Below, piece after piece: positions 1 to 8,371 of a stretch of DNA of 11,419 bases. The stretch spans positions 13,424 to 24,842 of the forward strand of contig DINJ01000065.1 of the NCBI GenBank assembly GCA_002423665.1. Reading direction: 5' to 3'. Under the pieces are notes generated by a model, which saw nothing but the letters and a program-made list of their open reading frames with translations, made no database searches and was not told the origin of the DNA. The position numbers and the translations under genes are program-made. Position 1 is the first letter of the stretch. Every line of letters starts with the position of its first letter. Source of the DNA: Bacteroidetes bacterium UBA5543. Its GTDB lineage: Bacteria > Bacteroidota > Bacteroidia > Chitinophagales > Chitinophagaceae.

Positions 1-3000
1 AAATTGACCGGTAGCCTGCTTTTAGAAAAGTCGGTAGATGGTTATGGACACAACCTGGGTAACTTCACTTTGTCAGGTCCTTTATATAAGAAGAAAATTG
101 ACAGTGTTAATAAAAAGACAGTTGTAGGTTTCTTCCTGTCTGGTGACGCATGGTATGACAAAGACAGGTCGCCTGAATATCATGGCGTTTACCAGTTGAA
201 AGACGAGAAGCTGGAAGAAATCAGGCAAAACCCGTTGATAGCGGTTCCGAACCAGTCAGGTGTGCCCGTGTTCAGAAACAGGGCTGAAACTGTAACTGCC
301 AACGACTTATATATTACTAAGCAAAAGCCTAATGCTGAGGTATTCGAAGGCCGTATGACGGGCAGGCTTGATTTTCAGTTGGCAAAAGACCTGAACCTGA
401 GTGCAGGTGGAACTTTCAACTATAGCAAAACAAGGAGCTATAGCCGTGCATGGTCAATGTTCTCCCGCGATGAAATTCCAGAGGTGCAGAACTATACCGG
501 CAGGGGCTTCCTGAGATTGCAGCAAAGTTTCCGTAAAAATACCGCACAGCCAGCCGCCGAAGGCGAGACGCAACAAAGGCAGGTAATTTCCAATGCATTC
601 TATACACTGCAGGTAGACTACCAGACAGAATACCAGAAGGTGGAAGACCCCAGGCATGGCGATAATGTATTTAACTATGGTTATGTAGGTAAGTTTTCTA
701 CACAATACATTCCAATTTATGCACCCAGCACAGATAGTGCTACCGAAATATTCGGTACAAGGCTGATAGTTGACAGGGCTGCAATACTAACTACCTATGA
801 GCGTTCAGATATGAACCCTCTGTTGTCCAACTATACCAGCCAATATTACAGGGAGCTGGATGGCCCGTCGCCTAGCGATGTTCAATTGCTGAGGGCAAGG
901 GGTGCGTTGATCAACGGCCAGATGCCCGGAAGTATTTATGGTATGTACACTACTACCGGCCAAAGCCAAACCAGCTACAGCAGGGCAGGTGTACAACAGT
1001 ATGGTGTAACGGTTGACGCGTCGTTCGACCTGCAACCTCGTAAAACAAGGCACTCTATCGAATTTGGTTTATATTATCAGCAACGTAATGAAAGTGGTTA
1101 CAGCATGTCGGGAGCAAATACCAATGGTGGTATATGGCAGTATATGCGTCAGTTGACCAATACACATATCGGGCTTGATGTAAACAACCCATATTTCGTA
1201 ATTAACGGGCAGAGGTATACAAACGATGAGCGTATTGCTCAAGGCCTTAGTTTCTCGCCGTTCGATACTATTACTTATGACAGGACTGTTGTGGGTATAC
1301 AATCGAACTTTGATAAAAACCTGAGGAGTAAGCTGGGTATGAGCGCTACTGATTACATAGCAATAGATGAACTGGACCCATCCACATTCTCTGTAGATAT
1401 GTTCTCGGCTGATGAACTGCTGAACAGCGGTAACCCATATGTAAGCTACTATGGTTATGACTACAAAGGAAACCGCCAGCGTGGCCAGGTAAACTTTAAC
1501 GACTTCTTTACCAAGAAAGATGAGAATGGCAATTATACACGTGATATCGGGTCATACCGTCCTAACTATATTGCAGGTTACGTGCTGGATAAATTCCGTT
1601 TTAAAGATATCTACTTCAACATAGGTATGAGGGTAGAACGTTTCGATGCAAATACCAAAGTGTTGAAAGACCCATATTCTCTGTACGAAGTAAATACTGT
1701 GGGAGATGCTGCAAGTATTAAAGACCAGTTTGGCAATGTGAAAGTGAAAAACAATTATGCTGACGGTGGTGCTACTCCGTCTAACATTGGCCAGGATTAT
1801 GTGGTATATGTTAATAACAATGAGTCGCCTACACCTAGTATTATTGGTTACAGAAATGGTGACGATTGGTACGACCCATACGGAAGGCTTGTAGAAGATC
1901 CTACAACTTTGAGGCAGTACAGCGGTGGCCGCGACCCTCAGCCTTACCTGGTGAATGCTGATACACGTATTACAGACAGTACGTTTGACCCGAACTCTTC
2001 ATTTACTGATTACAAGCCTCAGATAAATGTGATGCCACGTATATTGTTTAACTTCCCTATTTCTGATAACTCTTTGTTCTACGCGCACTATGATGTGATA
2101 GTACAAAGGCCAAAGACCGGCGTGTTCACACCCGCTTCAAGTTATTACTTCCTTACAGCCAATCAGGGTGGATTTGTAAACAATCCTGACCTGAAACCTG
2201 AGAAGATGTTTGACTACGAAGTTGGTTTCAAACAAAAATTGAGCGAAAACAGCGCCCTGACTATCAGTGGTTTCTACAAAGAGCGTAAGGATATGATACA
2301 AGTACGCCCGTACCTGTACGCATGGCCTACTACATATTATACTTATGGCAACCGCGACTTCTCTACTACAAAGGGTATGATGCTACGCTACGATATGCGT
2401 CGTGTACGTAACCTGAGGTTGGATTTAGCTTACACCCTGCAATTTGCAAACGGTACAGGTTCTTCGCCAACGTCAAGCATCAGTGGTTCGCCAAGTGCTC
2501 CGGGCCTGTTGTCAGGTTTCATCAGTGCAGGCTTGCCTAACATCCGTACTGTATTCCCGCTGGATAATGACGTGAGGCATAATATAGTAACTACACTTGA
2601 TTACAGGTACGGACCTTCAAAAGGCCCGGTTGTAGCCGACAAACATATACTGGAGAATGCAGGTGCTAACTTTATCTTCAGAACAAGGAGCGGGGAGCCT
2701 TATACAAGGTACACTCAGCCGGGTAACGTAGCCAATACGGTAGACGGCCAGGTGAACGGCGCTCGCCTGCCTTGGCACTACTGGCTTGACCTGAGGGTGG
2801 ATAAAGATTTCCGCCTGAGCTTTGGTAAGAAGAAAGAAGACGTGACGAAAGTGAGGAGGGAAGTGTATGTAAATGCTTATGTGTTGATAAATAACGTGTT
2901 GAATACACGCGATATATTAAGTGTTGACCGTTTCACCGGCAGGCCTGATGATGATGGTTATTTGTCTCACCCACAGGGTATTCAGAATGCCAACAACCAG

Positions 3001-3111
3001 TACAACAAACAGTCTTATGTTGACCTGTACTCTGCTAACCTGATAGGTGTAGGCGGTGCAAGGCTGAACCTGCCAAGGAGAATTAACCTGGGCCTTAACC
3101 TGAACTTTTAA
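1..3111 (+). CDS. TonB-dependent receptor-like outer-membrane beta-barrel protein (5'-partial)
   Basis: The reading frame is open from the first base to TAA at 3109-3111, giving 1036 residues without their N-terminus; the signal peptide, any carboxypeptidase-like domain and most or all of the plug must lie upstream. The visible part is rich in alternating aromatic/polar beta strands with long Asn/Asp/Gly/Tyr-rich loops. A hallmark of Bacteroidota TonB-dependent receptors, N-P-D-L-K-P-E-K followed by a YEVGF-type strand, sits at about residues 728-741. The protein ends in a strand with terminal Phe (LGLNLNF), the usual C-terminal signal for BAM-mediated barrel insertion. A short Ser/Pro/Gly-rich stretch at residues 821-835 probably forms an exposed loop. 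It lies in the outer membrane. By family it would import, or help display, a large substrate, but no SusD partner is visible and the substrate is unknown. The next gene starts 29 bp downstream with no terminator between, so the two are probably co-transcribed. The family call is confident, the specific role is not. Confidence 0.87.
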   Translation, partial: KLTGSLLLEKSVDGYGHNLGNFTLSGPLYKKKIDSVNKKTVVGFFLSGDAWYDKDRSPEYHGVYQLKDEKLEEIRQNPLIAVPNQSGVPVFRNRAETVTANDLYITKQKPNAEVFEGRMTGRLDFQLAKDLNLSAGGTFNYSKTRSYSRAWSMFSRDEIPEVQNYTGRGFLRLQQSFRKNTAQPAAEGETQQRQVISNAFYTLQVDYQTEYQKVEDPRHGDNVFNYGYVGKFSTQYIPIYAPSTDSATEIFGTRLIVDRAAILTTYERSDMNPLLSNYTSQYYRELDGPSPSDVQLLRARGALINGQMPGSIYGMYTTTGQSQTSYSRAGVQQYGVTVDASFDLQPRKTRHSIEFGLYYQQRNESGYSMSGANTNGGIWQYMRQLTNTHIGLDVNNPYFVINGQRYTNDERIAQGLSFSPFDTITYDRTVVGIQSNFDKNLRSKLGMSATDYIAIDELDPSTFSVDMFSADELLNSGNPYVSYYGYDYKGNRQRGQVNFNDFFTKKDENGNYTRDIGSYRPNYIAGYVLDKFRFKDIYFNIGMRVERFDANTKVLKDPYSLYEVNTVGDAASIKDQFGNVKVKNNYADGGATPSNIGQDYVVYVNNNESPTPSIIGYRNGDDWYDPYGRLVEDPTTLRQYSGGRDPQPYLVNADTRITDSTFDPNSSFTDYKPQINVMPRILFNFPISDNSLFYAHYDVIVQRPKTGVFTPASSYYFLTANQGGFVNNPDLKPEKMFDYEVGFKQKLSENSALTISGFYKERKDMIQVRPYLYAWPTTYYTYGNRDFSTTKGMMLRYDMRRVRNLRLDLAYTLQFANGTGSSPTSSISGSPSAPGLLSGFISAGLPNIRTVFPLDNDVRHNIVTTLDYRYGPSKGPVVADKHILENAGANFIFRTRSGEPYTRYTQPGNVANTVDGQVNGARLPWHYWLDLRVDKDFRLSFGKKKEDVTKVRREVYVNAYVLINNVLNTRDILSVDRFTGRPDDDGYLSHPQGIQNANNQYNKQSYVDLYSANLIGVGGARLNLPRRINLGLNLNF

Positions 3112-3140
3112 TAGATAAAATATTTTAACTTAAATAAGTT

Positions 3141-6100
3141 ATGATACCGATGAAATATAATAAGATTGGAGTAGTGACGTTGCTGCTGGCATGTGGTATG
3201 ATGGCATCGTTGCAATCAGCCGCACGACCCGATGTTAATGCTGTGAAGAGAACACCCGGTGAACGGAGGGGACAGTTGAAGACAACTGCATCTTGCCGCC
3301 CTGCCGAGGCTTCTATCGACCTGGACATTAACAACGTAAGGGCCAGGTTGATGACCGGCGGTGATATGTGGTGGGATAATGGTACATCGGAAGCGAGGTA
3401 CGAGATTCCGAAGGGGTCTCGTAAAAACTCTCTATTTGCCGGATCTGTGTGGATAGGTGGTGTAGACGAACAAAACCAATTGAAGGTAGCGGCGCAGACT
3501 TACCGCCAGACAGGTAACGACTACTGGCCTGGTCCGTTGGATCCAAGTACAGCTGACATAACTGAAGCTGATTGTTCTGAATGGGACCGTTTTTGGAAGC
3601 TCAATAAGGAAACAATCAATAAATTCAAATTATTGGGTGATAAGAGCTCGGCTTCCGGTGATCCTGAATTTGAAGCTATCGTACAATGGCCTGCGAAAGG
3701 AAACGTTAATGCCGTGGGCCGTAATCAAAATGCCCTGACACTTCATCCGGGTATTGACTATGCTCCATTTATTGACGTGGATAACGATGGTATTTATAAT
3801 CATGAAAACGGAGATTATCCCGGTGACCCTGCTCGTCCAAACCAGGACCTGCCAGGCGACCAGTATATATGGTGGGTATTCAACGATAAGGGTAACGTAA
3901 AACAACAATCAAATACAGAAGGTATCGGTATAGAAGTACAGGCAAGCGCGTTTGCGTTTACTACCAAAGACATGCTGAACGACGCTACGTTTTATAACTA
4001 TCGTGTTATTAACCGTGGTGGACTGAGCCTGGATAGTACTTATATTTCTACCTGGACTGATGCTGACCTTGGTTATTATAATGACGACTACATAGGCTGT
4101 GATACTAACAGGGGCCTAGGTATATTGTATAATGGTACCAGCGTAGATGGTACGGGCCAGGTAAACAGCTACGGAGACAGGATACCAATGGTAGGTGTCG
4201 ATTTCTTTAAAGGCCCTATAAGAAGAAGGGAGATAGGCGGACAGACAGTAATAGATACCTTAGGTATGACTGCATTTACCTACTATAACAACGACAACTC
4301 TGTAGTAGGTAACCCCAACAACGGTATTGAGATTTATAACTACATGAGTGGTTCTATCAGGAACGGTCAGAGGTTTAGTAACGACTTTAAAGGCCCTAAT
4401 ACTCCTTCAAGGGGGTATGGCGAAGGCCCTCTGACACCATTTGTATTCTACGGTGATCCCGGTGTGCGTTCTGAATGGTCGGAGTGTACCTGCGGCAACC
4501 CTGTAGGTGACAGGCGCTTTGTACACTCAGCAGGTGCGTTCAGGTTGGAGCCGGGTGTGGTAAATGATATTACTATCGGTGCTGTTTGGATTTCGGATGC
4601 TGGTGGTTGCCCTAATACTTCATTCAGAAAAATAAGGGTAGCCGATGATTTGGCGCAATCTCTGTTTGATAACAACTTCCAGACTATAGAAGGTCCTGAA
4701 GCACCGAGGATGGTGGTTCGTGCGCTGGATAGGAAACTGGTATTCTATCTGACCAACGACCAGATAAGCAATAACTACCAGGAGAAATACGGCTATGACC
4801 TGAGCGAAGCAAAATACCGTGTTATATCTCCAAAGGCAGCAAACTACGTAAAGAGTATAGACTCATTGTATAAGTTTGAAGGATACAGGGTTTTCCAACT
4901 GAAGAGCAGGTATGTAACCCCGGCCGATATCTTTAACGATGATGGTACTGTTGACAATAATGTTGCTATCGAAGTGTTCAAGTGTGATATCCGTAATGGT
5001 GTTACGCGCATCATCAACTACGATAAGAATACAGAAGTAAGCGACTCGACTTATGTACCTGTAATAAAAGTAAATGGTGACGATAGCGGAATAAGGCACA
5101 GTTTTGAAATCAGCCAGGATGCCTTTGCAGAAGGTGAGCAGAAGCGCCTCGTTAACTATAAGAACTATTATTTCGTAGCAGTAGCATATGCTTACAACAA
5201 TTTTGCTCCGTTTGATGCTAAAAGGCCGGACTCTACTCAAGACCTTTCATATCTTGAAAGTTCTAAGGGTGCGGGTGGATCTCCAATAGCAGTAGTAACT
5301 GGTAGCCCCAACCCTGCAAATGGTGATATGGGTACGGTATTAAACGCTGATTTTGGTGATGGTGTAGTCATTAAGCGTATAGAAGGTACCGGTAACGGAG
5401 CTAATCCTTTGAGCATTAGCGACTCTTCTGAAAATGAAGCATTGTTTGGTGTGCCTGCAGCAGGTGGCGGAACACTGCACCAGTCTGTACATCCTTCTTA
5501 TAAAGCAGGTAATGGCCCTGTTTCTGTAAAGGTGGTTGACCCTGTGAAGCTGAAGCCTTATGACTTTGAACTGTACCTGATGGCCTCAGACTCAAGTTCT
5601 CCTTTGGCAGCCGGCAAGTCTTATTGGAAACTGGTAAACACAACTACAGGAGAAGAAATATACAGCGAGCGCAACCTTGAGACTAAGAACGAGCAGGTAA
5701 TAGAAGATTATGGTTTCTCAGTAGCTATAGGCCAGGGAGCACGCCCCGGCGACAGCCAGCATATTCTGAAAAATGGTATGCTGTACAATGATATTGTTTT
5801 CTCTGATCCTTCTAATCCATGGTTGGCCGGTGTAAGCGACCAAGAGGACAGGTCTTATCTTAACTGGATACGTTCAGGTAACAAGCAGGATACTTTCAGC
5901 CTTTGTGATTTTGATGATATTAAGGGTGACTCAGTAGGACAATTCTACGAGAAGTTGCTGGAGAGGTATTCTACTACATTTGGCACCTGGGCGCCATGGG
6001 CACTTGCTGCCACAGACAGCTCAACAGCATGTGGTTTCGGCGTAGTGAAAAAAGGTTCTACGGTTGCGCTTACAGCATTGCCAAGTGTGGATATAGTATT

Positions 6101-7118
6101 TACCAGCGATAAATCTAAGTGGACAAGGTCCCTGGTATTTGAAATGAATGAAGAACGCGCCCTGTCTGAAGGTAATATCGACAAGTTCTCTATCAGGTCT
6201 CACCAGAGCTGGAACATGGATATAGATGCCAGCGGAAGGCCGGTATATTCTACCATACCTGGTGATACGGGATATTCATGGTTCCCCGGTTATGCTATCA
6301 ACCAGGAAACAGGTGAAAGGTTAAATATCTTCTTTGGCGAAGATACTTACTTGAAGAACCACAATGGTGATGATATGATATGGAACCCAACTTCTACAAT
6401 ATTGGAAGGTACCGGTGGTAACATTGCAATTGTATTTGGCGGTAAACACTATGTATATATAGAAAATACAAGGTATGACTCATGTAAATCATTCATTACT
6501 GAATTGTTGCACCCAAGTACTTTGAGGCGCGAGGCCAGGTTTAACAGGATGGCATGGGTTGGCGTTCCGTTGATGAACTATATGACAAATGCCAAGCTGA
6601 AGCCACTGTCTGAAGGTTTGATACCCAACGATGTAAGGATTTCATTCAAAGTATCACGTCCTTATGCTACATATAATACTGCAGCAATCAATAATGGTGG
6701 TGCTCTGAAGAACAATGGCTATCCGTTGTATTATTTCACTACCAGGGATATAGCGCCTACAAAACTGGCTGACAATGCAAACGCAGATAAAGATGCATTG
6801 CTGGATAGGATACACGCTGTGCCAAACCCGTACTACGGGTACACAGGTTACGAGTTGAATAGGTATGACACCCGTATCAAGATTATCAACCTGCCGGCAC
6901 GTGCTACAGTAAGTATTTACTCTTTGGACGGTACACTGGTACGTAAACTGGAAAAGGATAACCAAAACCTCTCTTACATTGATTGGGATATACGCAACGC
7001 AAAAGGCCTGCCTATAGCAAGTGGTATGTACCTGGTACACGTTAATGCTGAAGGTATAGGTGAAAAAGTTATCCGTTGGTTTGGTGCTATGCGCCCGATA
7101 GATATTACAAACTATTAA
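3141..7118 (+). CDS. Large exported surface protein with T9SS-like C-terminal domain
   Basis: This 1325-residue protein has an export signal: Lys residues at 5 and 8, a hydrophobic core at 9-24, and an Ala-rich cleavage region near 26-28. A second in-frame ATG at 3150 (Met-Lys-Tyr...) gives a more classical signal-peptide start; 3141 was kept because its spacing from the AT-rich leader resembles that of the next gene. An LLAC tetrapeptide at 15-18 could be read as a weak lipobox, but hydrophobic residues continue after the Cys, so ordinary signal peptidase I cleavage is favoured. Residues about 60-130 carry a Trp/Gly-rich region (WWDNG, SLFAGSVWIGG, NDYWPGPLD) that I associate with giant Bacteroidota secreted proteins. 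A DxDxDG calcium-loop motif lies at 212-217. The last ~100 residues, from NPYYGY at 1229, resemble the T9SS type A/FlgD-like beta-sandwich (VSIYSLDGTLVRKL, ASGMYLVHV). An extra tail follows (WFGAMRPIDITNY), so use as a true sorting signal is uncertain. No enzymatic motif was recognised. Neighbouring barrel genes suggest surface display or secretion. Confidence 0.85.
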   Translation: MIPMKYNKIGVVTLLLACGMMASLQSAARPDVNAVKRTPGERRGQLKTTASCRPAEASIDLDINNVRARLMTGGDMWWDNGTSEARYEIPKGSRKNSLFAGSVWIGGVDEQNQLKVAAQTYRQTGNDYWPGPLDPSTADITEADCSEWDRFWKLNKETINKFKLLGDKSSASGDPEFEAIVQWPAKGNVNAVGRNQNALTLHPGIDYAPFIDVDNDGIYNHENGDYPGDPARPNQDLPGDQYIWWVFNDKGNVKQQSNTEGIGIEVQASAFAFTTKDMLNDATFYNYRVINRGGLSLDSTYISTWTDADLGYYNDDYIGCDTNRGLGILYNGTSVDGTGQVNSYGDRIPMVGVDFFKGPIRRREIGGQTVIDTLGMTAFTYYNNDNSVVGNPNNGIEIYNYMSGSIRNGQRFSNDFKGPNTPSRGYGEGPLTPFVFYGDPGVRSEWSECTCGNPVGDRRFVHSAGAFRLEPGVVNDITIGAVWISDAGGCPNTSFRKIRVADDLAQSLFDNNFQTIEGPEAPRMVVRALDRKLVFYLTNDQISNNYQEKYGYDLSEAKYRVISPKAANYVKSIDSLYKFEGYRVFQLKSRYVTPADIFNDDGTVDNNVAIEVFKCDIRNGVTRIINYDKNTEVSDSTYVPVIKVNGDDSGIRHSFEISQDAFAEGEQKRLVNYKNYYFVAVAYAYNNFAPFDAKRPDSTQDLSYLESSKGAGGSPIAVVTGSPNPANGDMGTVLNADFGDGVVIKRIEGTGNGANPLSISDSSENEALFGVPAAGGGTLHQSVHPSYKAGNGPVSVKVVDPVKLKPYDFELYLMASDSSSPLAAGKSYWKLVNTTTGEEIYSERNLETKNEQVIEDYGFSVAIGQGARPGDSQHILKNGMLYNDIVFSDPSNPWLAGVSDQEDRSYLNWIRSGNKQDTFSLCDFDDIKGDSVGQFYEKLLERYSTTFGTWAPWALAATDSSTACGFGVVKKGSTVALTALPSVDIVFTSDKSKWTRSLVFEMNEERALSEGNIDKFSIRSHQSWNMDIDASGRPVYSTIPGDTGYSWFPGYAINQETGERLNIFFGEDTYLKNHNGDDMIWNPTSTILEGTGGNIAIVFGGKHYVYIENTRYDSCKSFITELLHPSTLRREARFNRMAWVGVPLMNYMTNAKLKPLSEGLIPNDVRISFKVSRPYATYNTAAINNGGALKNNGYPLYYFTTRDIAPTKLADNANADKDALLDRIHAVPNPYYGYTGYELNRYDTRIKIINLPARATVSIYSLDGTLVRKLEKDNQNLSYIDWDIRNAKGLPIASGMYLVHVNAEGIGEKVIRWFGAMRPIDITNY

Positions 7119-7124
7119 AAAAAA

Positions 7125-7157
7125 TTACGTTGCGGAGAAACTTCTCCGCAACGTTTT
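7125..7157 (+). terminator. Intrinsic terminator-like hairpin between the large surface protein and the PorV-like gene
   Basis: A perfect 12-bp inverted repeat (7127-7138 with 7143-7154) closes a 4-nt AACT loop and is followed by TTTT. It begins 8 bases after the upstream stop codon. The upstream flank is a run of A (7117-7124), so the structure could also act on the other strand, although no minus-strand gene ends here. The T tract is short (4 T, then GAATAAAATATTTTT), so termination may be partial, leaving the PorV-like gene at a lower or different level. The alternative is an mRNA-stabilising 3' hairpin at a processing site. Confidence 0.75.
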
Positions 7158-7184
7158 GAATAAAATATTTTTATAAAGTAGATT

Positions 7185-8282
7185 ATGAGAAAGTTTTATA
7201 CAGGTGCAGCTTTGGTTTGTTCTATGGGTTTGTCTGTAGCCGCCTTCGCAGGAAATAAAGACCGTTCGGGCCAGGCCGGTGCAACTCAGTTGCTCGTAAA
7301 CCCCTGGGGACAGAGCACAGGCGTATTCGGCATGAACTCTGCCTACGTAGGAGGCCTCGATGCAATGAAGACAAATATTGCGGGCTTGTCTCATGTTGAT
7401 AAAACACAGGTTGGTGCTGCTTATTCAAGATACCTGGCAGGGTCAGGTGTTAGTGTCAATAACCTGGGTTTTGCGCAACGCGTAGGTAGCTCGGGTGTAA
7501 TAGGTGCTAACATTATGTCTATGTCATTCGGTGAGATTACAATTACAGACTACAACAATCCTGAGGGTGGTGTAGGTACATACAATCCGCAGTTTTACAA
7601 TGTACTGGTTGGTTATTCGCACCAGTTTTCCGATAACATCTCAGTAGGTGCCGGCGCCTCGTTTATTACGGAGCAGATACCTGACGCAAAAGCAACAGGT
7701 ATAGTGTTTGAAGCCGGTATCCAATATGTAACCGGTGTTGACAATAATTTCCATTTTGGTATAACACTGCGTAACATCGGTACGGGTATGAGGTATAGCG
7801 GAAGTGGTTTCTCTATCAACAGCGAGGCCCCTGAAGATGAAACATACACTTTGAACAGGCAAATACCTTCTGAGCAATTTGAAATGCCTACATACCTGAA
7901 TATAGGACTTGCTTATGATTTTTACCTGGATAAAAACACTGTTGCCGCAGAAGATGCTCAAAGCACAGAAAAACCTGCTCCAAAGCACCGTCTGACACCA
8001 ATGGTTAACTTTACATCCAACTCATTTAATAATGACTATTTAGGAGGTGCTGTAGAGTACTCTTTTAAAGAGACATTTATGCTGCGTGGCGGATACAGGT
8101 ATGAGAATAAAATTGGCGACCAGGCTTTAAGTACTACATTTTATACAGGCCTGTGTGGTGGCGCTACTGTACAATTCCGTGCAGGCGAAACTGGGCCCCA
8201 ACTGGCTTTTGATTACTCATACAGGAGCACACGCCGCCCCAATAACGGTATTCATACATTTACTTTGCGCCTGATGCGCTAA
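7185..8282 (+). CDS. PorV/PorQ-family outer-membrane protein
   Basis: The 365-residue product starts with a clear Sec signal peptide (Arg2-Lys3, hydrophobic 8-20, likely cleavage after AFA at residue 22). The mature N-terminus contains a segment (GMNSAYVGGLDAMKTNIAGLSH) equivalent to the 'A..DD..A...NPAGLA' signature of PorV/FadL-like barrels. Repeating Gly/aromatic beta strands follow (GFAQRVG, GVIGANIMSMSFGEI, NISVGAGASFITEQI, NFHFGITLRNIG, FMLRGGYRYE) and the protein ends in the strand THFTLRLMR-like region. Known PorV (LptO) carries T9SS substrates from the translocon to the attachment complex; PorQ-type paralogues are outer-membrane barrels of related fold. This copy sits directly after a large exported protein with a T9SS-like C-terminal domain, so a dedicated partner or shuttle role is inferred, not shown. 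It is not evidently the core porV, since no other por/gld genes are present. No Shine-Dalgarno sequence is seen; the start is fixed by the signal peptide. Confidence 0.83.
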   Translation: MRKFYTGAALVCSMGLSVAAFAGNKDRSGQAGATQLLVNPWGQSTGVFGMNSAYVGGLDAMKTNIAGLSHVDKTQVGAAYSRYLAGSGVSVNNLGFAQRVGSSGVIGANIMSMSFGEITITDYNNPEGGVGTYNPQFYNVLVGYSHQFSDNISVGAGASFITEQIPDAKATGIVFEAGIQYVTGVDNNFHFGITLRNIGTGMRYSGSGFSINSEAPEDETYTLNRQIPSEQFEMPTYLNIGLAYDFYLDKNTVAAEDAQSTEKPAPKHRLTPMVNFTSNSFNNDYLGGAVEYSFKETFMLRGGYRYENKIGDQALSTTFYTGLCGGATVQFRAGETGPQLAFDYSYRSTRRPNNGIHTFTLRLMR

Positions 8283-8309
8283 GTAATTAAAATTTGTAAC
8301 TTTACTTTT

Positions 8310-8347
8310 TGCAACGCTTCTGTAGTCACAGGGGCGTTGCATTTTTT
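8310..8347 (+). terminator. Rho-independent terminator after the PorV-like gene
   Basis: The left arm 8310-8323 (TGCAACGCTTCTGT) pairs with 8328-8341 (ACAGGGGCGTTGCA) around an AGTC loop: 14 base pairs including two G-U wobbles. The T run 8342-8347 follows at once. It starts 27 bases after the stop of the PorV-like gene and ends 24 bases before the greA start, so it separates the envelope block from the greA-HIT operon. greA then needs its own promoter, or is expressed by read-through. Confidence 0.85.
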
Positions 8348-8371
8348 ACAAAATCCTAAAATATAATTGAT

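Noticed and set aside
3153..3206. Reading the giant protein as a lipoprotein via LLAC at residues 15-18
   Set aside because: The residue before Ala is Leu, the hydrophobic stretch continues past the Cys, and a normal signal peptidase I site follows near residues 26-28. It stays possible but is not favoured.
3774..3791. DxDxDG motif as evidence of a dockerin or EF-hand domain
   Set aside because: Only a single loop is present with no paired second loop; it is more likely an isolated calcium site as often seen in large Bacteroidota surface proteins.
4863..5240. 125-codon open frame on the minus strand inside the giant exported protein gene
   Set aside because: It lies wholly inside a well-supported plus-strand gene, has no recognisable domain, and has the Ile/Val/Tyr-heavy composition expected of an antisense shadow.
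8297..8304. TAACTTTA as a -7 element for greA
   Set aside because: No TTG lies 19-21 bases upstream, and the strong terminator at 8310-8347 lies between it and greA. The TATAATTG at 8362-8369 is also only a partial match with a poor -33 (TTG 22 bases upstream, inside the terminator stem), so no greA promoter is claimed.
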